Of a stretch of 64,000 bases of DNA, positions 19,853-27,893 are shown piece by piece. Source of the DNA: Planctomycetota bacterium. Its GTDB lineage: Bacteria; Planctomycetota; Phycisphaerae; UBA1845; PWPN01. The notes under the pieces are model-generated. The model searched no databases. It was given only the letters and a program-made list of their open reading frames with translations, and was not told the DNA's origin. The first letter of the stretch is position 1; the number at the start of each line of letters is the position of its first letter. The DNA lies in contig JAKLEZ010000008.1 of assembly GCA_022711465.1 (NCBI GenBank), forward strand, positions 124,001 to 188,000, given 5' to 3'. The translations under genes and the position numbers were made by a program.

Positions 19853-19985
19853 CATCCAGGCGGGCCAACTGTCCGCAGGGCAGCCTGCGCGAATCTAACG
19901 GCCCACAGAGCCGAACTTGCGCTGCCACCTGAGCTTCCACAACTCCTTGAGGCCCACCCTCCGCACCAACCGATGCCCGTGCAGA
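19853..19985 (-). pseudogene. Decayed C-terminal fragment of a planctomycetal prepilin
   Basis: Minus-strand translation gives LVRRVGLKELWKLRWQRKF and, after an in-frame stop, IRAGCPADSWPAWM. The intact prepilin at 22593-23432 ends VRRVGLKELWKLKWHRNF ... TRAGGCPADSWPAWM. The two stretches are also close at the DNA level, for example CTTCCACAACTCCTTGAGG in both. The stop at 19895-19897 is TAG where the intact gene has TGG (Trp). Nothing resembling the prepilin N-terminus is found nearby, so this is a truncated, nonsense-mutated paralogue or duplication scar. Confidence 0.75.
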
Positions 19986-20174
19986 TGGATCCGCTGGCCA
20001 ATCAGCCCTTCAGCTTCACGTAGTGCCAGAATGGAACCGTATGGGGCTGGGTTTCGACCACGAACGCCAGCGCCGACTCCGGTCTGGGGAATCCGGCGAG
20101 AGAGCCTGGCCTCCTTCCGGGACCGGACCACGCCCAATCCGGCTTGCCCGGATTCCGGTTCACCCGGTCAGGCT

Positions 20175-22499
20175 TCAGTACGGGACGCAGCCGCTCGGCG
20201 GTGCGGCCGGGTCAAGGGCAATTGCCGGGCCCGTCACACAGCTCTTGAACTCGTCCAGGTCGGCCGCGTCCACATCACCGTCCGCGTCGCGATTGAAACG
20301 TTGACAGGCTTGTGTCGCGACGCCTTCGGCTCCGGTGTAACACAGCTGCACCGCCGCGAAGTCGACCTGATCGACGTCGCCGTCCTCGTCGGCGTCCGGC
20401 CAAAGCGCTGCCACCCCTGCCAACCCCTCACCGCCCCAGTAGGGGCAGCCCGGTATGCTCATGCTCACCACGCGGACCCAGTCGAACTCGAAGTCCCACT
20501 TGAGCCCGACGCCGCGATTGCCCATCTCGCCAAGAGCAATGTAAGGTCTCCTGATCAGTGTACTGGCACCCGTTTCAGTCCGAAAACTGAAGGTCGCCCC
20601 GCCGGGACCGGTGACGGTCCCCTCGCTGCCTCCAAAAAGAAGTCTCTGGCCGTCCAGCCACAGGTTCCAGTAGGCGTAGCCGGTGGTGAAAGTCACATCG
20701 TAGCACCCGGAGGCGGCCCAGGTGTGAAACTGACCGTCGGCGACCGACTCGGCAAGCTCCAATTCGTGAAGACCCGGGTAGACTTTGCCGTCGGCATTCA
20801 GAATGCCGACCACGGCCCCCTCGTTGATTCTGACATAGAGAGTGTAGTTGGAGACACTCGTCGAATAACCGCCGCCCGGAGAACCCGGCTTGGTGGGGAG
20901 CAGGATCTGAATCGGCCCCTGCTCCATGACGTAGTTGCCCACCTTCAATCGCCAGGCTGCCGCGATGCCGAAGGCGGGTTTAAGCTGGTCGTCAAAGGGT
21001 AGATCAGCCTGAAACCGCTCTCGAGCCGCTATGTCCCAGTCGTACCAGAACTTGACCGTCGTCGGCCCCCCCTCGATATGGCTCTGCCAGAGCCAGTCGC
21101 CGCCGGGATAGTCGCGGTAAAAGGGGTTCTCGTCGGTGTCCTGGGTCTTGAAACGGGCAACCTCGTAGCCCTCGGGATAACGGATCAGCGAACTCTCGGC
21201 ATAGAGATTCTTGTTCCAGAACGGCTGAAACTCGCCGTTGAACTGCTGGTAAACACAAGAAGGGTCGAAGACGCTCAGCACAACGTCTCTCGAGTACTGA
21301 TTCTGCGGAGAGCAGGAATCCGTGAACTGGAGCGTGGCGGTATAGACCCCCACGGCGAGACCGGATGCGTCAATCGTGCCCGTAACAACGTGCGGCGGAT
21401 CGCCCGGGGCAATCGTCCCGCCGCTGTCGTCAAGCTGCAACCAGGCCGCACCCGGCGAAACCGCGACCGCCCAGGTGACGGACGTCATGCCGCCGTTCCT
21501 GATCTTGTACACGACCGGTTGCGACGCCGAGTCAGAGCAGGATGAGGATGTATACATGTCACCCGCGGGCGAGATCTCCAACCCGCACTCGACGACCACC
21601 AGATCGATCTGCCTGACCAGGCTGTTCGCAGGATCGCAGCCATCGGTGAACGTCACGTAGGCCGTGTGTGTGCCTTGAGGCAGGTCGGTGCTGTCGATCT
21701 GGACCTGGACGGTGCCGGTTTCCATCAAATCAAGCGGCCCGCCGGACGCCGGCGGTACGATCGACAGCCAAGTGCAATCCGTCGGCACGACACCGGTCGC
21801 ATCAGTCTCCTGGACCTGCCAGGTCAGGTCGTTTTGCCGACCAACGTTCTGGACGGCATAGGTGAGGCTGGCCGGCTTCGCCGCTTGGCCCCGAACGGCC
21901 CTGACGGTCTGTGCATCGGCCGGCAGAACCCGGATGCCGCAACTCGGCAGCACATCGTCGTCCACGATCACCCGGTTGAGATAGAAGGACTCCTGGGCGC
22001 CCACCTCCCGGAGAATGCGGAAATCACTGCCGCTGTTCAAACCGTTGGCGAATCTGGCATCTGTCAGATGGAAGGTATGCCACTTCCAGACGTTCGTGTC
22101 CGTCAACGGCGCACTGCCGACCCTCCCGAGGCCGCCGGTGGAGTCGTACTCCAAATAGAGTTCGCCCATTCCGACATCAAAGTACTCGATCGTGACGTAG
22201 AGCACCGGCTTGTTCCCGCTGAAGACGAAGGCGTCGTCCACGGGGAACAGGAAGTACATGTCCACGGTGTTGTTCCCAGTGCGTCCGAAGGGAACGGCGT
22301 TCCGGCGACAATTCACCCCCCCCATCCAGGCACGAATCGTCTGGCCGGCCTTGTGCTCGGCGGCGTTGGGCACCGTGCCGTGAGTGATGCCGTTCTCGAT
22401 GTTGACCGTTCCCAGGTCAATGGAGACGCTGTCCGAATGGACGCTGTTCGCGAAGCACAAAACCAGTCCAAGTGCGAGAATTCGGATCGCGGGCTTCAT
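20175..22499 (-). CDS. Secreted BACON-like and dockerin-like protein
   Basis: A 774-aa protein with ATG at 22499 preceded by AAGGAGG. A standard signal peptide (MKPAIRILALGLVLCFANSVHS) is followed by a beta-sandwich domain (about 25-190). Two BACON-like Ig repeats follow (LTWQVQETDATG ... CTWLSI; VTWAVAVSPGAAWLQL), each ending in YVTFTDGC or LQFTDSC. Then comes a laminin-G/polysaccharide-lyase-like sandwich (FWYDWDIAARERF, YAYWNLWLDGQRLLFGG). At the C-terminus is a dockerin-like EF-hand pair (DADEDGDVDQVDF and NRDADGDVDAADLDEF). Binding to glycans is the likely role. It lies 93 bp downstream of the prepilin gene on the same strand. Confidence 0.82.
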   Translation of the reverse strand: MKPAIRILALGLVLCFANSVHSDSVSIDLGTVNIENGITHGTVPNAAEHKAGQTIRAWMGGVNCRRNAVPFGRTGNNTVDMYFLFPVDDAFVFSGNKPVLYVTIEYFDVGMGELYLEYDSTGGLGRVGSAPLTDTNVWKWHTFHLTDARFANGLNSGSDFRILREVGAQESFYLNRVIVDDDVLPSCGIRVLPADAQTVRAVRGQAAKPASLTYAVQNVGRQNDLTWQVQETDATGVVPTDCTWLSIVPPASGGPLDLMETGTVQVQIDSTDLPQGTHTAYVTFTDGCDPANSLVRQIDLVVVECGLEISPAGDMYTSSSCSDSASQPVVYKIRNGGMTSVTWAVAVSPGAAWLQLDDSGGTIAPGDPPHVVTGTIDASGLAVGVYTATLQFTDSCSPQNQYSRDVVLSVFDPSCVYQQFNGEFQPFWNKNLYAESSLIRYPEGYEVARFKTQDTDENPFYRDYPGGDWLWQSHIEGGPTTVKFWYDWDIAARERFQADLPFDDQLKPAFGIAAAWRLKVGNYVMEQGPIQILLPTKPGSPGGGYSTSVSNYTLYVRINEGAVVGILNADGKVYPGLHELELAESVADGQFHTWAASGCYDVTFTTGYAYWNLWLDGQRLLFGGSEGTVTGPGGATFSFRTETGASTLIRRPYIALGEMGNRGVGLKWDFEFDWVRVVSMSIPGCPYWGGEGLAGVAALWPDADEDGDVDQVDFAAVQLCYTGAEGVATQACQRFNRDADGDVDAADLDEFKSCVTGPAIALDPAAPPSGCVPY

Positions 22500-22592
22500 G
22501 TTGCCCTCCTTCGCGTCTGCCGACGCCGACTGGACGCCGCACTACAGGAACTCGAGATCACGGGGAGCGCGACGATGCCACGACGATACCAG

Positions 22593-23432
22593 TCAGTAGT
22601 CTGGGAACCGTTGCATCCAGGCGGGCCAACTGTCCGCAGGACAGCCGCCCGCGCGGGTCCAACGGCCCGCGGTGTTGAAGTTGCGGTGCCACTTGAGCTT
22701 CCACAACTCCTTGAGGCCCACTCTCCGCACCGACCAATCCACGAAAAGGTGATTGACGTATCCGTCGTGCCGGTTGATGCAGAAATGCTCCATTTCCGCG
22801 CTGGCCCCGCTCCACGCCCCGTCGTAACTAGGCGGGGCTCCTCTCTCCCCTTTGTCAAAGGGCCCTCCACCCCGCCACATGCAATCCGCAAACACCGGCA
22901 CCCGATTCGGGTACTTGACCTGGCTCGCACGCCGCCAGTTGTTCACCGTCGGCCGATCCTGAATCTCGGTCACCCCGGGCGGGGGATTCGAGACCCAGTC
23001 GTTCATTCCGTAGCTGGGTTCCTCGCCTCCCGTATCAGTGCTGCTGCCGCCGACCGGCATGTAGTAAGTGTTGAAAGGTCCGCCGTGCGTCACTCCACCA
23101 AGACGTGTCGTCGCGAGAGGACAGCGCAGTATCTCCATCTTCGTGTAGTACTGCGATCGGAGGCAGGTGATCCACTCGCCCCGATGCCAACTGGCATCCT
23201 CAACGACGCCAGTGTTGAAACTGTCATTGTTCACCTGGCAGTACATCGCCCAGATCTTGCCCCACTCACTGAGATTCGCCTGACAGAGCACGTTCCGAGC
23301 CTGCTTCCGTGCTCGAGCCAACTGCGGCATCAACAGCGCGCACAACACGCTGATGATCGCCACAACCACGAGAACCTCGATCAAAGTGAAACCCTGGAAC
23401 GTAAAAGTGTAGCGCCTAACCTTGACATGCAT
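22593..23432 (-). CDS. Type II/IV prepilin-like protein (H-X9-DG family)
   Basis: A 279-aa protein with ATG at 23432 behind AAGGAGG. The N-terminus has a class III prepilin signal, FQG/FTLIEVLVVVAIISVL, cleaved after Gly with Phe and Glu at +1 and +5, followed by the usual long helix. The C-terminus INRHDGYVNHLFVDWSVRRVG fits the H-X9-DG pattern, here with DW, and the tail VGLKELWKLKWHRNF is typical of planctomycetal pseudopilins. It should be processed by a prepilin peptidase and assembled into a pseudopilus or pilus; neither the peptidase nor the assembly ATPase is in the window. A broken copy of its 3' end lies at 19853-19985. Confidence 0.92.
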   Translation of the reverse strand: MHVKVRRYTFTFQGFTLIEVLVVVAIISVLCALLMPQLARARKQARNVLCQANLSEWGKIWAMYCQVNNDSFNTGVVEDASWHRGEWITCLRSQYYTKMEILRCPLATTRLGGVTHGGPFNTYYMPVGGSSTDTGGEEPSYGMNDWVSNPPPGVTEIQDRPTVNNWRRASQVKYPNRVPVFADCMWRGGGPFDKGERGAPPSYDGAWSGASAEMEHFCINRHDGYVNHLFVDWSVRRVGLKELWKLKWHRNFNTAGRWTRAGGCPADSWPAWMQRFPDY

Positions 23433-24103
23433 CGGATGGGCCTCCTTCGAGCCAGTCTCGCCAAACGGCGAGACCCGAGAGGACCCCCGGTCCTAAACAG
23501 CTCCGTATCTTCTTGCCCGGCCGTGCACCTGAGACATGGGGCACAGCAGCTATCCTACAATCATCCCCCGCAGGCGCCTATCTCTTTCTCGGCCAGCTGT
23601 CGAAACCGCCTACACGGCCTGTCACCATCCAGCAGGAGGTCGGAACCCACACCCGAAAGACCCTGCCCGGATCCAATGGCGACCATTCCCACGCCCCGCA
23701 GGTGATACGGCGGGATTTCAGAAACCGTGCGGGAATCGCCCTAACTACTGACCAAATAACAACTTAAATCCACTCCGGCAACCGCCCGGGCCAACAGCGC
23801 TTGGTGCCCAGGCGCCAGTGGCAGCACAGGCCCGAATGCCCAGAATCCTTCGGCCACCGCCCACCACCTCGTTCACTGGGTCGCTGACGCCTTCACGACC
23901 GCCCCCGATCGACCACCACATGCGACCCCAGCCCCAGCCCCGGCCTCTACACCTCCGTCAACCGACCGCTTGCCTTCATCGCCAGCCAGCACGCCCGGCA
24001 GAAGCCATGGGCTAGGAGGGCCGCCGGGATCATCGCCGATCCAGGTAACCCGCTTCTCTTCCGAAGTCACTCAGCTCAACACTTCTTGACCTGTAACCTT
24101 AGC
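23433..24103. other. Intergenic region, about 670 bp, no gene seen
   Basis: Codon composition and the lack of start sites argue against a gene on either strand. No repeat array or strong hairpin was found. The AAGGAGG site of the prepilin gene lies at its left end. Confidence 0.4.
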
Positions 24104-24829
24104 TCAGCGCCGACGACGGAGCATGAGCAGCATCGGCAGCCCGAACAGCAGTAGCGCCGTCGGCTCGGGGGTGAACGCCAGGTCGTCGAAGAACATCCTG
24201 ACTTCCGCCCGGCCACCCACCTTGACAAAAAAAGCGACCGTGCTGGTCGTGTTCTCGAGCGTCAACGAACCGCTGCCCGTCAGCCAGCCTTTGTCGAGCA
24301 CATTCGGGTCGTGCAGCGGCGTCCCGTCCGTCTGATCCCACCTCTTGATCAAGACAAGCTCGCTCAGTGGATCGTTGGGGTCCACCGCGGTGGCGTCGTT
24401 CGGAACGTTCTTGACATAGCCGATCTCGACCCAGTAGTTGTACTCGTCCTGGGCGATGAGCTTGGGATACAGGGCGTAGCTGTAGCCCACCGTCTTGCCA
24501 CCGGTCATGTCCGAGCCAAGGATCTGGTACACGGACACACCGGCGGGGTTGTTCTGAATGACGATTCTCATCGCCTGCAACCCTGTGTGTGCGTTGGCGA
24601 TTGAAGGACCGATCGTCACCTTACACAGCGGGGCAGGGTCACCAAGAGGGTAATGGTCAATGTCGTACATCCAGGGCAACTCCGCCAGACTGCCCGCCGT
24701 CGGACCGCTGACCACGACGCCGCCGGAGCCGGATGCGCCATCCTCGAAGCCACCATCTGCCAGCGGCCACGCGGCAGCCGAGGCCGTGACGGCCAACAAC
24801 ACGACCCCACACAACAGCAGTGCTTTCAT
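24104..24829 (-). CDS. PEP-CTERM sorting-domain protein
   Basis: A 241-aa exported protein with ATG at 24829 and AGGAGG six bases upstream. Signal peptide MKALLLCGVVLLAVTASAAAW. The mature part resembles carbohydrate-binding beta sandwiches (LADGGFEDGA ... AHTGLQAMRIVIQNNP ... VRMFFDDLAF). The C-terminus is a full PEP-CTERM signal: PEP, then a hydrophobic segment (TALLLFGLPMLLML) and RRRR. In exosortase systems this tail is cleaved at the membrane and the protein is released or attached to exopolysaccharide. No exosortase gene is present here. It is the only PEP-CTERM protein in the window, while its neighbours use dockerin-like ends. Confidence 0.92.
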   Translation of the reverse strand: MKALLLCGVVLLAVTASAAAWPLADGGFEDGASGSGGVVVSGPTAGSLAELPWMYDIDHYPLGDPAPLCKVTIGPSIANAHTGLQAMRIVIQNNPAGVSVYQILGSDMTGGKTVGYSYALYPKLIAQDEYNYWVEIGYVKNVPNDATAVDPNDPLSELVLIKRWDQTDGTPLHDPNVLDKGWLTGSGSLTLENTTSTVAFFVKVGGRAEVRMFFDDLAFTPEPTALLLFGLPMLLMLRRRR

Positions 24830-25347
24830 TCTGAGCCTCCTCCCGAAGACATGCGAACAAACATTCCTGTTTGCCCTTGGCGGCTACGAGGCCAAGGCAT
24901 GCGGTGCCGGGACACCTGCATTATTCTATTCCACCTTCCCTCGCTGCGCCTAGCCCGCTTCAGCCTATCCACCCTTTCTTCGTAGGCGCCCAAACGGGCG
25001 GAGACTACCTTCCAGCCCCCGGAGACCGGGGCTGCAGTGCTGCCCTCAACGTGCCCTGACAAACGCGTCGCGAGATCGCAACGACCGCCCAGGAACAGCA
25101 CATCAACAAGCCGTCGCAACTCCCTGTCGATGCCTGACTTGGGCCGTGGACATGGCTGATGCACGATATCGCAAGGGAGAGCCTCGTTGGGCTTCCCCCG
25201 TTCCGACAAGACAAGCGGAACACCTCCGCAAGCCGCTGGGCCAAGAATCCCTCGCAGCCGGCCGGCCTCCCGTCCGGATCCTCGCCCCCAGAACCAAGCC
25301 CTCCGATGCGCATCCGGCGCGGATCACCAGGCGAATGGAGCCAAAGA
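24830..25347. other. Intergenic region, about 520 bp, no gene seen
   Basis: A minus-strand open frame spans 24826-25209 but overlaps the ribosome-binding site of the PEP-CTERM gene, is Arg-rich and shows no domain. It is not called. Confidence 0.4.
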
Positions 25348-27042
25348 TCACGGCTTGTGGTGTGTGTACAGCTCCGCCAGATGATCGGCGCGGACGGCCA
25401 TGTAGTCGGCCCCGAGAGCTTGCTGGATGTCGCGAATCACCTCGCAGGATAGCATGTTCGTGGGGTCACCGACGCACCAGTTCTGAAGGGTGACATGGAG
25501 GAAGGCCGGCCGGCCGGCCGGCGTGAACTCCCGGATCTGGGCGAGCACGCTCTGGATCTTGGCCGGCCAACTGTCGCCTTTGATCTCCGGCCCCACGGTA
25601 ACCGAGCGGAAAACAGGAACGCCGTTGACGCTTTCAGTTGCGTTGTCGGCGGTCGTGTCGGGCTCGCGATCGTAGTTCAGAAACAGGCCGCCAAGTCCTT
25701 CGATGTGCGTGTACTCCTCCACCAGCGATGGGGAACTGGTCTTGTGGGTGTGAATATGATGCAGGTCCATGCGCTTCATGTATCTCGCGGTCAAGCGGCG
25801 GAACTGATCGAAGCTCCGGTTCCGCATCTCCGGCGAGAGCTCGGCGCCGTACAGGTTCTCCCGCGTGTAGCCGATGCCGGAGACCGCGACCATGAAGTGG
25901 TCGTTGGCGGAGGCGTGCCGGTAGAACCAGTCCATGATGTCCGGGATGAAATCGCTGGCCATGGGGCCGAGGGGCCAGTTGATCGCGACCCGGCCATGCT
26001 GGGGGTCGGACCAGCGTCGGAGGAACTCCTGTCGCCAGAAATTGGTCCCGTCGCCGTCGGTCCGCACGAACGAGAAGTACACCTTGTCCTCGAGCTTCGG
26101 CGCGGGCGGCGCTGCTTTCTGCCTGAAGACGGCTCGAGTGCCCGAATGCACCGACACGTTGGAAGTGCCCTGGCAGTGACCGTCCAGGTCCATGCAGTCG
26201 GTAAACAGGCCGTACTGGGCGATGAGATCCACGCCCGGGCCCTCGCCGATGCCGCGGGATTCCGCCTGACCGTGCGCACCCCACCAGCCGACGACCGGAT
26301 GGTTGGGACCAATACGTTGGAAGACCTCGCGGGCCAGGGCAACCTCCTTGTGGCCGTTGTCGTCGTCTTTGCCTGACAACCAGAAGGTAAAGACCTTGAA
26401 CTCCGTCATGTAGTCACGCAGACGGCAGGAGTAGGCGCCCATATGCGCAAGAAGTTGCCTGCTGGCTGAGTCAAAAAGGTTCTCGTAGGCCCAGCGGTAG
26501 GCGTCGGCGGGTTGATGCCATCGGCCACGGAGGTCCTCGTGGATCGGCAGGTCAAAGGTGTTCAGCAAATCGGGGGAAACAACCAGACAATCATCGATGC
26601 TGCCCAGTAGCATGGCCACGTTGTTCGTTGCGGGCAAGGCAGGGTCGGTGACGATGCAGCCCTTGATTTGATCCCGGACGCGGCAAAAGATGTCGTAACG
26701 CCCAATCCACTCCACCCTGTCGACATCGCCGCGTTCCTGCAGCCACTGAAGCCAGTACGCATCCTCCACGTCGTGCACAAAATACACCCGCGGCTGCGTG
26801 CGGTTGACGAGGCCCTGCATCACGGTGAACGCGGAGGCCTCCGCGGGGGGAAGTCCCTGCAGGGTGGCGACAAGCAGGCTGCCAGCCGGGGGCCTGGAGC
26901 GCGGGACGATGGAATCACCCTCCGACGGAGTCGCGGAACCTGCCTCGTCCGGCCGGCTCAGCGCAACCACCGTGGCCGATGCGGACCATCCCAGAGCGGC
27001 CGAGCCAACAGCCGCCTCCAGCAGTTCTCGACGCGTGTGCAT
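25348..27042 (-). CDS. GxGYxYP-family putative glycoside hydrolase, exported
   Basis: A 564-aa protein. The ATG at 27042 follows GGAAGGAG and opens a Tat-like N-terminus (MHTRRELLEAAVGSAALGWSASA). Family features are visible: an N-terminal domain (SAFTVMQGLVNRTQPRVYFVHD ... DIFCRVRDQIKGCIVTDP ... NNVAMLLGSIDDCLVVSP) and a C-terminal barrel-like half (VYFSFVRTDGDGTNFWRQEF, INWPLGPMASDFIPDIMDWFY). The namesake motif is altered: VAVSGIGYTRENLYG keeps G-x-G-Y but has no Tyr-Pro. The family is found in CAZyme clusters, with function inferred rather than shown. Here it sits in a run of secreted proteins on the minus strand. Confidence 0.8.
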   Translation of the reverse strand: MHTRRELLEAAVGSAALGWSASATVVALSRPDEAGSATPSEGDSIVPRSRPPAGSLLVATLQGLPPAEASAFTVMQGLVNRTQPRVYFVHDVEDAYWLQWLQERGDVDRVEWIGRYDIFCRVRDQIKGCIVTDPALPATNNVAMLLGSIDDCLVVSPDLLNTFDLPIHEDLRGRWHQPADAYRWAYENLFDSASRQLLAHMGAYSCRLRDYMTEFKVFTFWLSGKDDDNGHKEVALAREVFQRIGPNHPVVGWWGAHGQAESRGIGEGPGVDLIAQYGLFTDCMDLDGHCQGTSNVSVHSGTRAVFRQKAAPPAPKLEDKVYFSFVRTDGDGTNFWRQEFLRRWSDPQHGRVAINWPLGPMASDFIPDIMDWFYRHASANDHFMVAVSGIGYTRENLYGAELSPEMRNRSFDQFRRLTARYMKRMDLHHIHTHKTSSPSLVEEYTHIEGLGGLFLNYDREPDTTADNATESVNGVPVFRSVTVGPEIKGDSWPAKIQSVLAQIREFTPAGRPAFLHVTLQNWCVGDPTNMLSCEVIRDIQQALGADYMAVRADHLAELYTHHKP

Positions 27043-27893
27043 GCCGCTCCTTCCGGTGATGTTGAGCCTTCCGGAGCACCGGCCGGCATTATGTCCGGCT
27101 TGTCGCGGGCAAACAAGACGACTGCCTTCCGTGGCCCCCAGCTTGGCGACCAACGACTCTCTGAGTCCCCAGTTTCCCTCGCCCGGCTCCGCCGCCGGGC
27201 CTGGTTCAAACATCGTACAGCGCTCCGGCCGCAGCTGTCTCAGGAAGGCGTCGCCAACCGGGCATCAGGGCGATCACGGCTTCAGAGGATGTACCGGGAC
27301 GAGTATCCTTACGAGAGATGCTCGTTCGGATACGGGTCAGGAAGCCGGACGTTCTTCCCACGACCTGCCCGTGATCCGAGACCTCTACACCGCCGAGATC
27401 ACGTCCAGCGACCACTGCATCGGTCGGCTCTTGAAGTCAACGGAGGACACGGGCTTGATGAAGGCCATGCCTGCACACCCTGAAGACCGCTCCGCACGCT
27501 GCGAACTGCTTGGGCAGCCGCCTGAACCGAGGGCTGGCCTTGCCCCCCCAGAATCTCATCCCAACAGGCGAAAACAAGGAAACCGGCGGACTTTTGGCCT
27601 CCCGCGTCGTCGTGGGGTACACTTGAGGTGTAGCTTGCGCTTCCCTGCCCCCCACGGCCCGGCGTCCGGCAACAGGTCTCTGGCCACGAGGGAAGACAAG
27701 CGAAGAACGCCGCCGATGAGCGGCACCCCCATCCGACCCAGACGAGTCGATGCGCGCCGGGGAAACCAGCGGTGCTCAGCAGGGTTCGCCAGTACCCGAC
27801 ACTTCAACGACTCGCCGAGTGAGCCGCGCCGCAGACTGGCATCGTTGCCGGCTGCATTCCCCGCGGCTGGAGGCCCATCTGGGGAGATAAGCT
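27043..27893. other. Divergent intergenic region with a gene remnant
   Basis: About 850 bp between two divergent genes. The only recognisable content is the sulfatase-like fragment at 27362-27460. The rest shows no gene, repeat or RNA. Confidence 0.4.
27362..27460 (+). pseudogene. Sulfatase-like gene remnant
   Basis: Plus-strand translation gives DLPVIRDLYTAEITSSDHC followed by IGRLLKSTEDTGLM. This matches the helix pair of type I sulfatases that usually reads like LYxAxIxxxDxxIGRLLxxLExxGL. No active-site CxPSR or SDHG motif is found in any frame nearby. A Tyr-rich stretch upstream in another frame (MYRDEYPYE, from 27289) may belong to the same decayed gene. The fragment is short, so the call is tentative. 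Confidence 0.4.

Noticed and set aside
17213..19855. Upstream start at 19855 for the 840-aa protein
   Set aside because: The extra residues come from the prepilin remnant; a signal peptide and AGGAGG support 19735.
24870..24900. GGCAC...GC pattern considered as a sigma-54 promoter
   Set aside because: The GG-to-GC spacing is eight bases instead of ten.
24826..25209. 127-aa minus-strand frame upstream of the PEP-CTERM gene
   Set aside because: It covers that gene's ribosome-binding site and shows no recognisable features.
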